The notes: generated by a model from the sequence alone, not told the origin. A stretch of DNA of 48,625 bases from Saprospiraceae bacterium (GCA_023301005.1 JALZVK010000283.1:1-48625); one strand, 5' to 3'. Counted from the first letter of the stretch, positions 1 through 9,401 are shown. A program made the numbers and translations.

Positions 1-300
1 TTCTTTTTCATAGGTATAAATGATTGATAATCAATATCTTGTAAATATAGATTTTAAACATCAAAATTCAAACCAGAGTGGGTTTAGCTACTAAAACCAA
101 ATATTAGAACATGTTGGAAAATTAAATTTAGTTATGAAACTCAATAAACATTAGTTATATTTATTCAACAACAAACTTATCCTTCTATTTTATCTGGATA
201 AAAAATATAATGCATAAGCCTCTTTACTCTATATTTCTTTTCTGCTTATCTATTATAATGTTTTCTAAATCTCATGCATATTTAATATTTAAAAACAATA

Positions 301-322
301 GAATTGCGGTTACCCGCAATTC
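301..322. promoter_or_regulatory. 9-bp perfect hairpin in the leader of the 339 CDS
   Basis: GAATTGCGG-TTAC-CCGCAATTC ends 16 nt upstream of the inferred ATG. Confidence 0.4.
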
Positions 323-338
323 CTCCCCTTTACTTAAT

Positions 339-1874
339 ATGAAAAATATACTATCAATTTTATTCGTTTTTCAACTCTTCAATATACATAGTCAAACCTT
401 TGACTATCAATATGATAACAATGATAATAATGGAGGTCATGAAACTTTTAGTGATGTAATAGTATTGGACTCAGGATATTTATTGGTGGGTTCCGATTTT
501 CCTATAAACGAAGGTATAGAAAAATCCTTCATAGTGAATATAAATGATGAAGGGTTCATAAACTGGAGCTATTCTCTATCAAGAGATAGCAGTATAGGAA
601 GTGAAATCCACAATGCTTTCAAATATGATGAGAACTATAGTATAATCCAAGGGATAATTCTTTATGAAGATACATCTTCTACATTTCCACAAAAAGATTT
701 TTTTCTTACAAAAATTAATCATTACACAGGAGATACGCTGTGGACAAAACTTTATGGTTCTGACTCATTAGTTGAAAGTTCCACTCGAACAATAAAAACC
801 TTAGATGGTGGTTTTGCAATGACAGGTATATGGATAGATGGAAATAACCCAACATGGGTGAATACCATTTTAATAAAAACGGATAGCCTTGCCAACCAAG
901 AATACATCAATGAATATACAGATATCAATAACCCTACTTATGATTTCTTAGGTCGAAGTCTAGTACAAACACCCGATAGTGGATTTTTACTGCTAGCTGA
1001 AGTAAGAATCCCTAGTTGGCTAGATCAAATTGGAATAATAAAAACAGATAAATATGGTAATCAAGAATGGGTAAAATATATTCCAGCACAAGGGAATGAA
1101 AAATTTAATATAGGATTAGATATAATAACTACAGATGATGGTGGATATCTTACAGGAGGTGCAAAACATTTTAACCTGACTCTTGATACAATGAGATATG
1201 CTGTACATAAGATATCGAGTGATGGAGAAGTTACTTGGATAAAAACTTATGGTGGAAATGCTCAAGCAGCATTTACTAAAATGATAAAATCACAAGACGG
1301 AAGTGGTTGTATATTAGTAGGATTAGAACATACATCTAATACAGTTACTCCACGAGTAAGTTGGGGTGTCATCGCTAAGATTGATAATGATGGTTGTATG
1401 CAATGGATACGAAATTACCAATCTGCACAAGATGATGTTCAGAGTGGAAAACTTAATAATATAAAAGCAACTCCTGATGGTGGTTACATCGCAGTAGGCA
1501 CAGGACGTAGAGACGATTCCACTTTCCAAAATGGTTGGGCTATCAAAACAGATGAGTGGGGCTGTGTCGTTCCAGGATGTCAATATATTGTTACATCGGA
1601 CTGTGATGGAACTACGCCGATAGAGGAAGTGGTACAAGAGGAAGTGGAGATTAAGGTTTTCCCTAATCCTACTAATGGGCGAGTTGTGTTAAAGTCTAAT
1701 CATCAAAATATTGTTGAAGTAAAAGTGTACAACACTTCAGGACAACTACTACATTTTGAATCTATAAGAAATACCGAAGCAGAGCTTAATCTAGAAGAAA
1801 TGATTAGTGGGATTTATATCTTACAAATAAGATTAGAAGAAGGGTTGGTTTGGGAAAAGCTAGTAAAGCAATAA
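339..1874 (+). CDS. T9SS type A sorting domain-containing secreted protein
   Basis: ORF 210-1874; likely start at internal ATG 339 (MKNILSILFVFQLFNIHSQ signal peptide). Repeated 'TDDGGYLTGG / TPDGGYIAVG' blades and C-terminal VFPNPTNGRVVL...GIYILQIRLEEGLVWEKLVKQ typical of T9SS type A domains. Confidence 0.85.
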   Translation: MKNILSILFVFQLFNIHSQTFDYQYDNNDNNGGHETFSDVIVLDSGYLLVGSDFPINEGIEKSFIVNINDEGFINWSYSLSRDSSIGSEIHNAFKYDENYSIIQGIILYEDTSSTFPQKDFFLTKINHYTGDTLWTKLYGSDSLVESSTRTIKTLDGGFAMTGIWIDGNNPTWVNTILIKTDSLANQEYINEYTDINNPTYDFLGRSLVQTPDSGFLLLAEVRIPSWLDQIGIIKTDKYGNQEWVKYIPAQGNEKFNIGLDIITTDDGGYLTGGAKHFNLTLDTMRYAVHKISSDGEVTWIKTYGGNAQAAFTKMIKSQDGSGCILVGLEHTSNTVTPRVSWGVIAKIDNDGCMQWIRNYQSAQDDVQSGKLNNIKATPDGGYIAVGTGRRDDSTFQNGWAIKTDEWGCVVPGCQYIVTSDCDGTTPIEEVVQEEVEIKVFPNPTNGRVVLKSNHQNIVEVKVYNTSGQLLHFESIRNTEAELNLEEMISGIYILQIRLEEGLVWEKLVKQ

Positions 1875-1913
1875 ATTGTGATTTGGGAGAATATTTTTCC
1901 CTATTTTCGCAAC

Positions 1914-2098
1914 TAAGGAATGCGAACTAAATAGATTCAGAATTCTCGCTATTTCTTTTATCCTTATTTTTTCACTTTGAAATCAATCATTTATCCAGAT
2001 AAACTCATGCTTTCAAAGTAACCTGCCTGCCGAACAGGCAGGAAACTAAGAACAAAATAAACTACCGAAAAATCTGAATTTATTTAATTCGCATTCCT
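1914..2098. repeat. MITE-like palindromic element with ~30 bp terminal inverted repeats and an internal CCTGCCTG/CAGGCAGG hairpin
   Basis: Left AAGGAATGCGAACTAAATAGATTCAGAATT versus reverse complement of right TAGGAATGCGAATTAAATAAATTCAGATTT; internal hairpins ACTTTGAAA/TTTCAAAGT and CCTGCCTG-ccgaa-CAGGCAGG. Confidence 0.8.
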
Positions 2099-3388
2099 AT
2101 GCCTTTCGAAATCAACAATGTACGAGCACTTCAAATATTTCAGATACTGCGGCAAGGCGCTGCAATACTGATTAGTATTCTTTTGGCAAAAAGTGCATTG
2201 TCAACTGACGACATTGGTGTTTTTGAAATGTTAGTTTTTATAGGAACTACTGTTAGCTTTTTTTGGATAGCAGGATTGAATCAAGGGATGCTTCCTTTTT
2301 TTCCAAAATTAAAAACAGAAGAGCAAAGTCAATTTATCTTTAACTCTTTTCTACTTTTTTGTGGTCTTTCCATTTTTGTATTTGTATTGTTATATTTTTT
2401 TGAAACACACATTACACAAGTTCTTGTTGGTCAATCTTCACTCCCCTATTATCAATGGTATTGCATTTATCTTTTGTTTTTTATGCCTTCCTTTTTGATA
2501 GATTATTTTTACTTGGTTAAGAATCGTCCTTATCGGATTATACAATTTGGAGTTACTGTTTTTACACTTCAAATATTGGTTGTTGTTGTACCTATCTTTT
2601 TGGGTTGGGGATTACTATGGAGTATTTATGGATTAGTGGCACTTGGAGTTTTTAGATTTTTATGGTTAGTGATATTGGTTTTTTCTTTTGGGAAATTTCA
2701 AATGAACCGTGATTTGATGCAGTCTTATTGGGTACTTTCATTTCCTTTGATATTATATACTTTGTTGTCGGGATTCCCAACAGTATTTGATAGTTGGGTC
2801 GTTGGATGGTTTTATAACAATACTTCTACATTTGCTATTTTTAGATATGGAGCTAGGGAATTGCCTTTGGCAATTGCGTTGGCAAATGCTTTAAGTTCCG
2901 CAATGATTCCTGAATTAGTTAAGAATGCTTCTTCCGCACTTCCCTTGCTGCGCCAACGAACATTAAAATTATATCATGCTATATTTCCGCTTTCTATTAT
3001 TTTGATGTTGACGAGTTGGTGGTGGTTTCCGAGGGTTTTTAATGAAGCGTTTATAGAAAGTGCTGCTATATTTAATGTCTTTTTATTAGTCGTAATCAGT
3101 CGGCTTATTTTTCCTCAAACTATTTTAATTGCTTTGGGAAAAACAAAAATGGTTTTATACATTTCTATTCTTGAAACACTTTTAAATATTGTTTTAAGTA
3201 TTTGGTTAGTGCAGATATTTGGATTGGTCGGTATCGCATTTGGTACTGTGATTGCTTATCTTTTTGAAAAAATAATGATAGGTATTTATCTTTATTCTAA
3301 ACATAATATTCCTTTCCAACAATATACTCCCGTAACTTGGTTTATGGTGTATAGTGTGGTTTTGGTGGGTGCTTATTTTATTTCATAA
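2099..3388 (+). CDS. Oligosaccharide flippase / polysaccharide biosynthesis membrane protein (Wzx/MATE-like)
   Basis: 429 aa, about 12 hydrophobic segments, N-terminal 'QIFQILRQGAAILISILLAKSALSTDDIGVFEML' typical of the flippase family. Confidence 0.8.
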   Translation: MPFEINNVRALQIFQILRQGAAILISILLAKSALSTDDIGVFEMLVFIGTTVSFFWIAGLNQGMLPFFPKLKTEEQSQFIFNSFLLFCGLSIFVFVLLYFFETHITQVLVGQSSLPYYQWYCIYLLFFMPSFLIDYFYLVKNRPYRIIQFGVTVFTLQILVVVVPIFLGWGLLWSIYGLVALGVFRFLWLVILVFSFGKFQMNRDLMQSYWVLSFPLILYTLLSGFPTVFDSWVVGWFYNNTSTFAIFRYGARELPLAIALANALSSAMIPELVKNASSALPLLRQRTLKLYHAIFPLSIILMLTSWWWFPRVFNEAFIESAAIFNVFLLVVISRLIFPQTILIALGKTKMVLYISILETLLNIVLSIWLVQIFGLVGIAFGTVIAYLFEKIMIGIYLYSKHNIPFQQYTPVTWFMVYSVVLVGAYFIS

Positions 3389-3398
3389 TTACTAATAC

Positions 3399-3487
3399 AT
3401 GTTACGCACAATATGTAAATCTTCTAACTTAACTTTTTTTCTTGATAAAAAAGTTGAGTCAGAAGGCTTTAAATGTTTGCATAACAT
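3399..3487. repeat. Palindromic element (~40 bp imperfect arms)
   Basis: Left ATGTTACGCACAATATGTAAATCTTCTAACTTAACTTTTTT; reverse complement of right ATGTTATGCAAACATTTAAAGCCTTCTGACTCAACTTTTTT. Confidence 0.75.
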
Positions 3488-3611
3488 CAGCCATAATATC
3501 TAATCCTTAATTTCCTTAAAAAATAATCCTCACATATAGTGACTTTTACTTATATCTATTCGTCTCATTAAGAACTATTTTGTCCAAAATATATATTTAT
3601 GAAACATTACT

Positions 3612-3857
3612 ATGTCAAATTCTCAAATCAATTCCTTTAAACAATTAGAAGCAGAAAAAATTAAATCCTTTGCTATAGATGAAATTTTAGATTTAGAAAA
3701 AATTTGGAATAATCTAGGAAATCATAAAGGTGACACAAGCGACAACGACAACACAGACGACGACAACGACGACTACACAAAAAGCTACGATGACACAAAT
3801 GACTCTGATGATTTAAATAATTCTGACGCTCCCTCCGAATCTCCATTTCAAATTTAA
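3612..3857 (+). CDS. Small acidic Asp/Asn-rich protein
   Basis: 81 aa ORF; C-terminal half DTSDNDNTDDDNDDYTKSYDDTNDSDDLNNSD; followed directly by a strong terminator. Confidence 0.5.
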   Translation: MSNSQINSFKQLEAEKIKSFAIDEILDLEKIWNNLGNHKGDTSDNDNTDDDNDDYTKSYDDTNDSDDLNNSDAPSESPFQI

Positions 3858-3865
3858 ATTATCAT

Positions 3866-3900
3866 AAAAAAAGCCATCTCGAATGAGATGGCTTTTTTTT
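3866..3900. terminator. Bidirectional rho-independent terminator between convergent genes
   Basis: AAAAAAAGCCATCTC-gaat-GAGATGGCTTTTTTTT. Confidence 0.85.
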
Positions 3901-3922
3901 ATAATCTTTATTTTTAAAAACT

Positions 3923-4666
3923 TTAAGCCAATCCTCTCAACACTAATCCAAATATCGTATCGATAATTATATCGCATAAAGCATTTCTAAAATTATGCAA
4001 TCTAATTATAGCTAATCCTGATTGTTCCAATTTGCTCATCTTAGCAGACGCAATATGACTTTGAACCAAGTACTCAAAATCTCGAGTCGTCAATTCTCCT
4101 CTTTCTAACATTCGAGTCCATCGACGCAAATCTTTTTTCATATCACGAATCATTTTTTCAGCATCTCTCTTCGCTTTCTTTCTATATTTACGAACTGTCA
4201 ATCTAGTCAAATCATCTACATTGTTATGAAGATCTTTCATTATTTTTTTAAAGCGAGGTGAATCTAATTCTCCAACTTTTATTTTTGAAGCGGACTCAGA
4301 TGTAGTTGGTTTCGCTTTTGGTTTAGGACTAGTTTTAGGTTTTGCCTTTGACTTAGAACTCGCCTTAGGTTTAGCTTCTGGTTTTGCCTTTGGTTTTGGA
4401 GTAGTCTTAGGTTTTGCTTTTGACAAAGTCGTTTTAGGAGTAGAAGTTGGCTTCGCTAATTCTTTGGCTTGTTTCATCCAAGTAGAAGGATCATGCATTT
4501 TGAATCGAGGTCCAGCTTCAACGAGAATTGCATTTAAAGTTGTTTTTTTAGCAGTAGCTAAATCCTTAAAAGTATTAATTCCTTTAGCATTTAATAAGCC
4601 TTGAATTTTAGGGCCGATACCTTTAATCTTTGTAAGATTATCTTTAGTAGATTTTAATTTTGCCAT
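3923..4666 (-). CDS. Helix-hairpin-helix protein with Lys/Pro/Ala-rich H1-like linker and C-terminal helical domain
   Basis: N-term 'DNLTKIKGIGPKIQGLLNAKGINTFKDLATA' (HhH / DUF4332-like), then KPKTTPKPKAKPEAKPKASSKSKAKPKTSPKPKAKP. Confidence 0.7.
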   Translation of the reverse strand: MAKLKSTKDNLTKIKGIGPKIQGLLNAKGINTFKDLATAKKTTLNAILVEAGPRFKMHDPSTWMKQAKELAKPTSTPKTTLSKAKPKTTPKPKAKPEAKPKASSKSKAKPKTSPKPKAKPTTSESASKIKVGELDSPRFKKIMKDLHNNVDDLTRLTVRKYRKKAKRDAEKMIRDMKKDLRRWTRMLERGELTTRDFEYLVQSHIASAKMSKLEQSGLAIIRLHNFRNALCDIIIDTIFGLVLRGLA

Positions 4667-4814
4667 TTGTAAATTGTTTATTGGTTAATTAGAGATAAGT
4701 CTGTTATAAAAAAAGTTAATTGATTAATTTAAAAAACTAACCAATTAACTTTTAAGAAATAGATTTTTTTTTGAATCGTCCGTCAACCGTTTACCGACAA
4801 CCGAATAAACTCTA

Positions 4815-5270
4815 TTATGCTTTCTTTTTCTTATTTTCTAAATTGATAATTTTATCAAAATTTTTCGTAACTACTTTCGCAGCTTCTTTAATAAATGGAC
4901 CTTCAAGCTTTCCATCAGTCTCCCAACGATTTAAAAATCCACCTAATAACTTTTGATTTGGATCCATCATCGTTTCCAACATCTTAACTGTTTTGATATT
5001 TTTTTCTCCTTTGTCTCTTTCGTAACTAATTAAATCATTCATTCTATTTTTTAAATTCATTACATCATCAGAAACAGAAGTAAAATTTTTCCCACCTCTT
5101 TTCATCAAACTTAAAACATCAGCTTTTAGACTCATGTTTTGTTCCAATGAATATAAGTCTTGTGGAACCATACCTCCACTACAACTCTGCAAGCTGAAAC
5201 TTAGAGGAAGAAGAGCGAAGATGAATAAAAATAAAAGATTTCTTGTTGACCCAAATATGGTGTTATTCAT
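4815..5270 (-). CDS. Putative lipoprotein
   Basis: 151 aa; N-term MNNTIFGSTRNLLFLFIFALLPLSFSLQSC lipobox-like; no family recognised. Confidence 0.6.
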   Translation of the reverse strand: MNNTIFGSTRNLLFLFIFALLPLSFSLQSCSGGMVPQDLYSLEQNMSLKADVLSLMKRGGKNFTSVSDDVMNLKNRMNDLISYERDKGEKNIKTVKMLETMMDPNQKLLGGFLNRWETDGKLEGPFIKEAAKVVTKNFDKIINLENKKKKA

Positions 5271-5338
5271 AATAATTAAGTTTTAAAAATTAAATAAAAG
5301 TAATATGTAAATGTAAATAAAAGTAATCGTTTTTTTAT

Positions 5339-5582
5339 GTGTATAGGTGTATGAGTGTATAGGTGTTTATGTTGACGAATTATCTTGTTTCGCTTTCTCA
5401 ATCAACTACCACTTACTGACTACTAAAAGTCATCTAATTTGAAATTTTGAAAAAGGGAAATAGGGAAGACAGATTTACGATTTGAGAAGTATTAACGAAT
5501 CGTCATATTCAAATATATTCGACAACCTATACACTTATACACTTATACACCTAAACACTCATACACTCATACACCTAAACAC
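5339..5582. repeat. Octanucleotide tandem repeats in inverted orientation flanking a ~155 bp spacer
   Basis: 5527-5582: seven units (ctatacac ttatacac ttatacac ctaaacac tcatacac tcatacac ctaaacac); 5339-5370: four reverse-complement units (gtgtatag gtgtatga gtgtatag gtgtttat). Confidence 0.85.
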
Positions 5583-5584
5583 AT

Positions 5585-6394
5585 TTACCCACCCTCATGC
5601 GCCAATCGCCTCATCTCCTCAGATTTTTCTTCTCCTAAATAACGATCTATTATATGGTGAATGATATACAAAGTCGGAGTTAATAACAATGCTATTACAA
5701 ATTTATAAATAAAATTAACCGTTCCTATCGCTAAGACTAAAACTAAACTCCAATTTGCTCCAATATAAAAAGCAATCAACAACACAACAAAGCTATCTAC
5801 AAGTTGAGATACAATTGTCGAACCTGTTGCTCTTAGCCATAATTTCTTTTCACCTGTCTGTTCTTTGATTTTATGAAAAGTATAAACGTCCACCAATTGC
5901 CCTACCAAAAATGCAACGATAGAACCAATTATAATCCACAATCCTTGACCGAACACTAATCGAAATGCATAATTATAATCTCCTACTTTAGTTAGTACTT
6001 CTTGCTCTTCTATTTCAGTTAATTCAGGATCAATATGCGACAGCGGCCAAAATCCCGCAGGTTCTAAACCTATCGCCCAATAGACCATCACAAATGCATA
6101 AGCAATTAATCCAATCGCTAAATAGGAAAGCATCTTCACGCCTTTCATTCCAAAATATTCATTTATAATATCAGTCATAATAAATACTACTGGCCATAAC
6201 AATGTTCCTGCGGTCAATGAAAATGCTAAATTTTTCTCTCCAAATAATTCCATACTAACAGGCTCGAATCCTAATGTTTTTTCTAAAGAAAAAATCTTTA
6301 CGCCTATAAATTCTGCAATAATTGCATTGGTTATAAAAAACCCTCCGAGTACTATAAATAATCGAGTGCCTTTATCTGATAATATATTTTTCAT
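5585..6394 (-). CDS. Queuosine precursor transporter, VUT/YhhQ family
   Basis: Start at internal ATG (MKNILSDKGTRLFIVLGGFFITNAIIAEFIGVKIF); multiple TM segments; 'GPVVFIMTDIINEYFG'-type motif (WPVVFIMTDIINEYFGMKG). Confidence 0.85.
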   Translation of the reverse strand: MKNILSDKGTRLFIVLGGFFITNAIIAEFIGVKIFSLEKTLGFEPVSMELFGEKNLAFSLTAGTLLWPVVFIMTDIINEYFGMKGVKMLSYLAIGLIAYAFVMVYWAIGLEPAGFWPLSHIDPELTEIEEQEVLTKVGDYNYAFRLVFGQGLWIIIGSIVAFLVGQLVDVYTFHKIKEQTGEKKLWLRATGSTIVSQLVDSFVVLLIAFYIGANWSLVLVLAIGTVNFIYKFVIALLLTPTLYIIHHIIDRYLGEEKSEEMRRLAHEGG

Positions 6395-6505
6395 ATTTGT
6401 ATTTTGGGTTTTCAGTAAAAGAGTATATTTGTTTGTAAAAAAAGTAATCATCAAATATAAAATAATTACTTTCGTTTTTAGAAAAAAAAGCAAAACTAAA
6501 ACTAT

Positions 6506-7483
6506 ATGAATCTTCCCTCATTTTTCAAACTTCTTGTTACAAGTATATTGTTATTCTTCAATCTTATAACAATACATTCCCAAAATAATGATAGTAGAAT
6601 AAATTTAAAAGATTCTACTCAAACTCATATTCTTTTATTAAAAAATGGAAAAAGATTACATGGTAAAATCATTTCCATTCAAAATGAAAATGTTCTTTTT
6701 TTTTCAAAAAGAAAAAAAGTGGAATCCACTTTTAAACTTTCTGAAATTAAAAAAATCAAAGTAGAAAATGATAGCAATCATAGTAGAAAAAAATATGATC
6801 AACCTCTTCCTTATTCTAGCTATCTCTTCTTCACCAATACCGCTTTTTCACTTCGCAATGGAGAAAAAAATTATCGAACATTTATGGGTGCTTCCATTCT
6901 ACGAACAAGAGGATTAGGTACTGGAATAGAATTTAGTTTAGGTTATAGTTTACCATTCATGCTCAATGCTTCTTTAAAGTTCTCTGGACCTATAGGCAAA
7001 AAATCACGACTAGCTTTTAAGACTACCTATCTAAGTTCTCCTCTTTTCCTAATTGATTCTGAAGAATCTACTTTTATTTTTTCAAATACGTTAGTCTCTA
7101 CTTTTGGCAATCATGATCGTTTTTTAAATATTGGTTTGACTAATCAATGGTTTAAAGCAGGAGATTTCTTTTTTAGAACTGAAAGCAAAGTATTTAATAC
7201 ACTTTCGGTAGGTGGTGGAATTAGGATAGCTGAAAGATGGCAATTTATTATTGAAGAAAGAGCGGTAGGAAGTATAGATGGATTGGTTTATTTTGATTTA
7301 ATTCCCTCATTTGGATTTAATTATTCGACTGATAAATTTAAACTCTCATTTGGATTTCATTCTGTTGATCAAATAGGATTTAATCATTTCCCTATTTTGG
7401 ATTTTAATGAAGATGATATAATCAGTTTCTTTCCGAATTTTTTGAACAACATTCCCTTCTTCTCTTATACCAAGTCTTTTTAA
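6506..7483 (+). CDS. Secreted/outer-membrane protein, paralogue 1 of tandem pair
   Basis: Signal peptide; 'LLKNGKRLHGKIISIQNENVLFFSKRKKVESTFKLSEIKKI' then 'YLFFTNTAFSLRNGEKNYRTF' and a beta-rich barrel-like remainder ending in F. Confidence 0.65.
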   Translation: MNLPSFFKLLVTSILLFFNLITIHSQNNDSRINLKDSTQTHILLLKNGKRLHGKIISIQNENVLFFSKRKKVESTFKLSEIKKIKVENDSNHSRKKYDQPLPYSSYLFFTNTAFSLRNGEKNYRTFMGASILRTRGLGTGIEFSLGYSLPFMLNASLKFSGPIGKKSRLAFKTTYLSSPLFLIDSEESTFIFSNTLVSTFGNHDRFLNIGLTNQWFKAGDFFFRTESKVFNTLSVGGGIRIAERWQFIIEERAVGSIDGLVYFDLIPSFGFNYSTDKFKLSFGFHSVDQIGFNHFPILDFNEDDIISFFPNFLNNIPFFSYTKSF

Positions 7484-7492
7484 AATCCAGCT

Positions 7493-8485
7493 ATGAAAAA
7501 ATTACATAACAATACAATTACATTTCTTATCACTCTCTTTGTTTCTACTTTTTTAAATGCTCAAACATTTGAAGGAGATATTAAAATAAATGATTCTGAT
7601 CAAAATCATACTTTAGTTTTTAAAGATGGAAAAAGTCTAGATGGAAAAATAATTTCTATTGAAGATACTCAAGTTAAATTTATAAAATTAGAATATACTC
7701 AAGTTTTACTTTTTGAATTATATGAAATCAAAAAGATAATGATTTTAAAAAATATTGAAACTGAGTTAAAAGAATTAGTAACCAACGAAAACATACCAAT
7801 ATCTAATAATCGATTATTTTTTACAGAAACTGGATTCGCATTAAAACGTGGTCAAACTGAATATTATACCAATTATGGATTGGTGCATATGATAGATTAT
7901 GGTATGACTAATAATACAACTTTTGGAATTGGTTTTAGCAATTCTGGGTATTTAATTTTACATGGAAAAATGAATTATGGTTCGGGACGTATTAAGAAAA
8001 AATTTCGTGGAGGCTTTGATTTTCAGATTGCAGGGAAACCTCAAAAACTTTTTAATCCATTTGAAAATAAAGAGCAATGGGGATGGAATGGATTTTCAAA
8101 ACTTTCCACTTATATATCTTATGGCAATTCCCAAAGGATGGTACATGTAGGTTTTAGTGTTTTTACAATTTTTGAACCTTTTGAAGATTTTAGCATTTTG
8201 TCACCTTTTGATAATGAAGGAATTATAAGTTTTAATTGTGGAGGAGTTGTAAGAGTTGCACCTAAATGGAATTTCGTTTATGAAAATACATTTGGTGCAT
8301 TTGAAGGTAGAAACGTTTTTCTATTTGGATTTTTTTCAGGTATAGGAGTTAATTGGTTTAATGAAAAAAATTCATTGAAGGTTGCTTTAAATCGTTCTCC
8401 TAATTTTCGTTTTTTAAATTTCCCAGTAGACGATTTAAATTCTATTAATAGTCTTCCTTTTGTTTCTTACTCTCGCTTTTTTTGA
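7493..8485 (+). CDS. Secreted/outer-membrane protein, paralogue 2 of tandem pair
   Basis: 'LVFKDGKSLDGKIISIEDTQVKFIKLEYTQVLLFELYEIKKI' and 'RLFFTETGFALKRGQTEYYTNYG' match the same positions of the preceding CDS; 9 bp gap. Confidence 0.65.
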   Translation: MKKLHNNTITFLITLFVSTFLNAQTFEGDIKINDSDQNHTLVFKDGKSLDGKIISIEDTQVKFIKLEYTQVLLFELYEIKKIMILKNIETELKELVTNENIPISNNRLFFTETGFALKRGQTEYYTNYGLVHMIDYGMTNNTTFGIGFSNSGYLILHGKMNYGSGRIKKKFRGGFDFQIAGKPQKLFNPFENKEQWGWNGFSKLSTYISYGNSQRMVHVGFSVFTIFEPFEDFSILSPFDNEGIISFNCGGVVRVAPKWNFVYENTFGAFEGRNVFLFGFFSGIGVNWFNEKNSLKVALNRSPNFRFLNFPVDDLNSINSLPFVSYSRFF

Positions 8486-8669
8486 TTTGGGAGATGAGAC
8501 CGTTTTACTGAGGGAAGAGAGAAAGGCATTAAATCAATCAACGATATTTTCTTTATTTGTAAAAGTTGCCTCTCTGTTCTCTGTTCTCTGTTCTCGCTTC
8601 CCTTCTCTAATATTACATCTAATTATCCTTTGGTATTCTTTTTGTCTATCGTTTAGAAAAAAATATACC

Positions 8670-9281
8670 ATGAGATTAATAACTACTTTAACGCTAGCCA
8701 CAATTTTCCTTATTTTAACTTCATGTCAAAAAGAAGAGATTCAACCGACTACACCTGAAGTTACTCAACAAAATCCACCTAACACTCAAGATACCACTTC
8801 TACTACAGGCAGTACGACAACTGATCCTGATAGCACTACTACCAATACTAATAATGAAATTTCAGTTTTAGAATTTATCAAAAATGAAAATGACTTTAGT
8901 CTTTTTTATGATGCACTTTCTAGAACTGGTTATAAAAATGAAATCGCAGGCGATGGTCCTTACACTATTTTTGTACCTGACAATCAAGCATTCCAAAATT
9001 TTCTAGATGTTAATAATTGGGATTCTTTAGATGATATTTCACCAAGCGTTTTAGCGTTGGTTGTACAATTTCATATTTCTAATTCGGAAGTAACTATTGG
9101 TAATTTGACAGTTGGAACTTTCGTTACTTCGATTTTTAATAATAAAGAACTTTTTATAAATATGGATAATACGGATGCGCCGTTTGTTGTACTAGGTTTG
9201 ACTCAAGCTAATATCATAGAGAGTGACTTGATACAAACAAATGGAATTATTCACAGAATTGATGGCGTGTTATCTTTGTAA
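8670..9281 (+). CDS. Fasciclin-domain lipoprotein
   Basis: Start at internal ATG 8670 (MRLITTLTLATIFLILTSCQKEE); Thr/Pro linker; fasciclin motif 'DGPYTIFVPDNQAFQNF...VVQFHISNSEVTIGNL...SDLIQTNGIIHRIDGVLSL'. Confidence 0.88.
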   Translation: MRLITTLTLATIFLILTSCQKEEIQPTTPEVTQQNPPNTQDTTSTTGSTTTDPDSTTTNTNNEISVLEFIKNENDFSLFYDALSRTGYKNEIAGDGPYTIFVPDNQAFQNFLDVNNWDSLDDISPSVLALVVQFHISNSEVTIGNLTVGTFVTSIFNNKELFINMDNTDAPFVVLGLTQANIIESDLIQTNGIIHRIDGVLSL

Positions 9282-9310
9282 GATTTTTATTTAAAATTTA
9301 TAAAATGAAT

Positions 9311-9354
9311 AATCCCGAATTTTCGATTTCGAAAATTCGGGATTATTTTTTTTT
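9311..9354. terminator. Rho-independent terminator after the fasciclin gene
   Basis: AATCCCGAATTTTC-gatt-tCGAAAATTCGGGATTATTTTTTTTT. Confidence 0.85.
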
Positions 9355-9401
9355 GTAAATGATTAGATGATTTTTAAGTAATAATATTTTCATATTTCAG
9401 T

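Noticed and set aside
5527-5582. CRISPR-like array
   Set aside because: 8-bp contiguous units with no spacers and no cas genes; it is a microsatellite.
5482-5664. 60-aa ORF MRSINESS...TYTLIHLNTHTLIHLNTFTHPHAP
   Set aside because: Translation of the octanucleotide repeat, antisense to the queuosine-transporter 3' end; not a credible gene.
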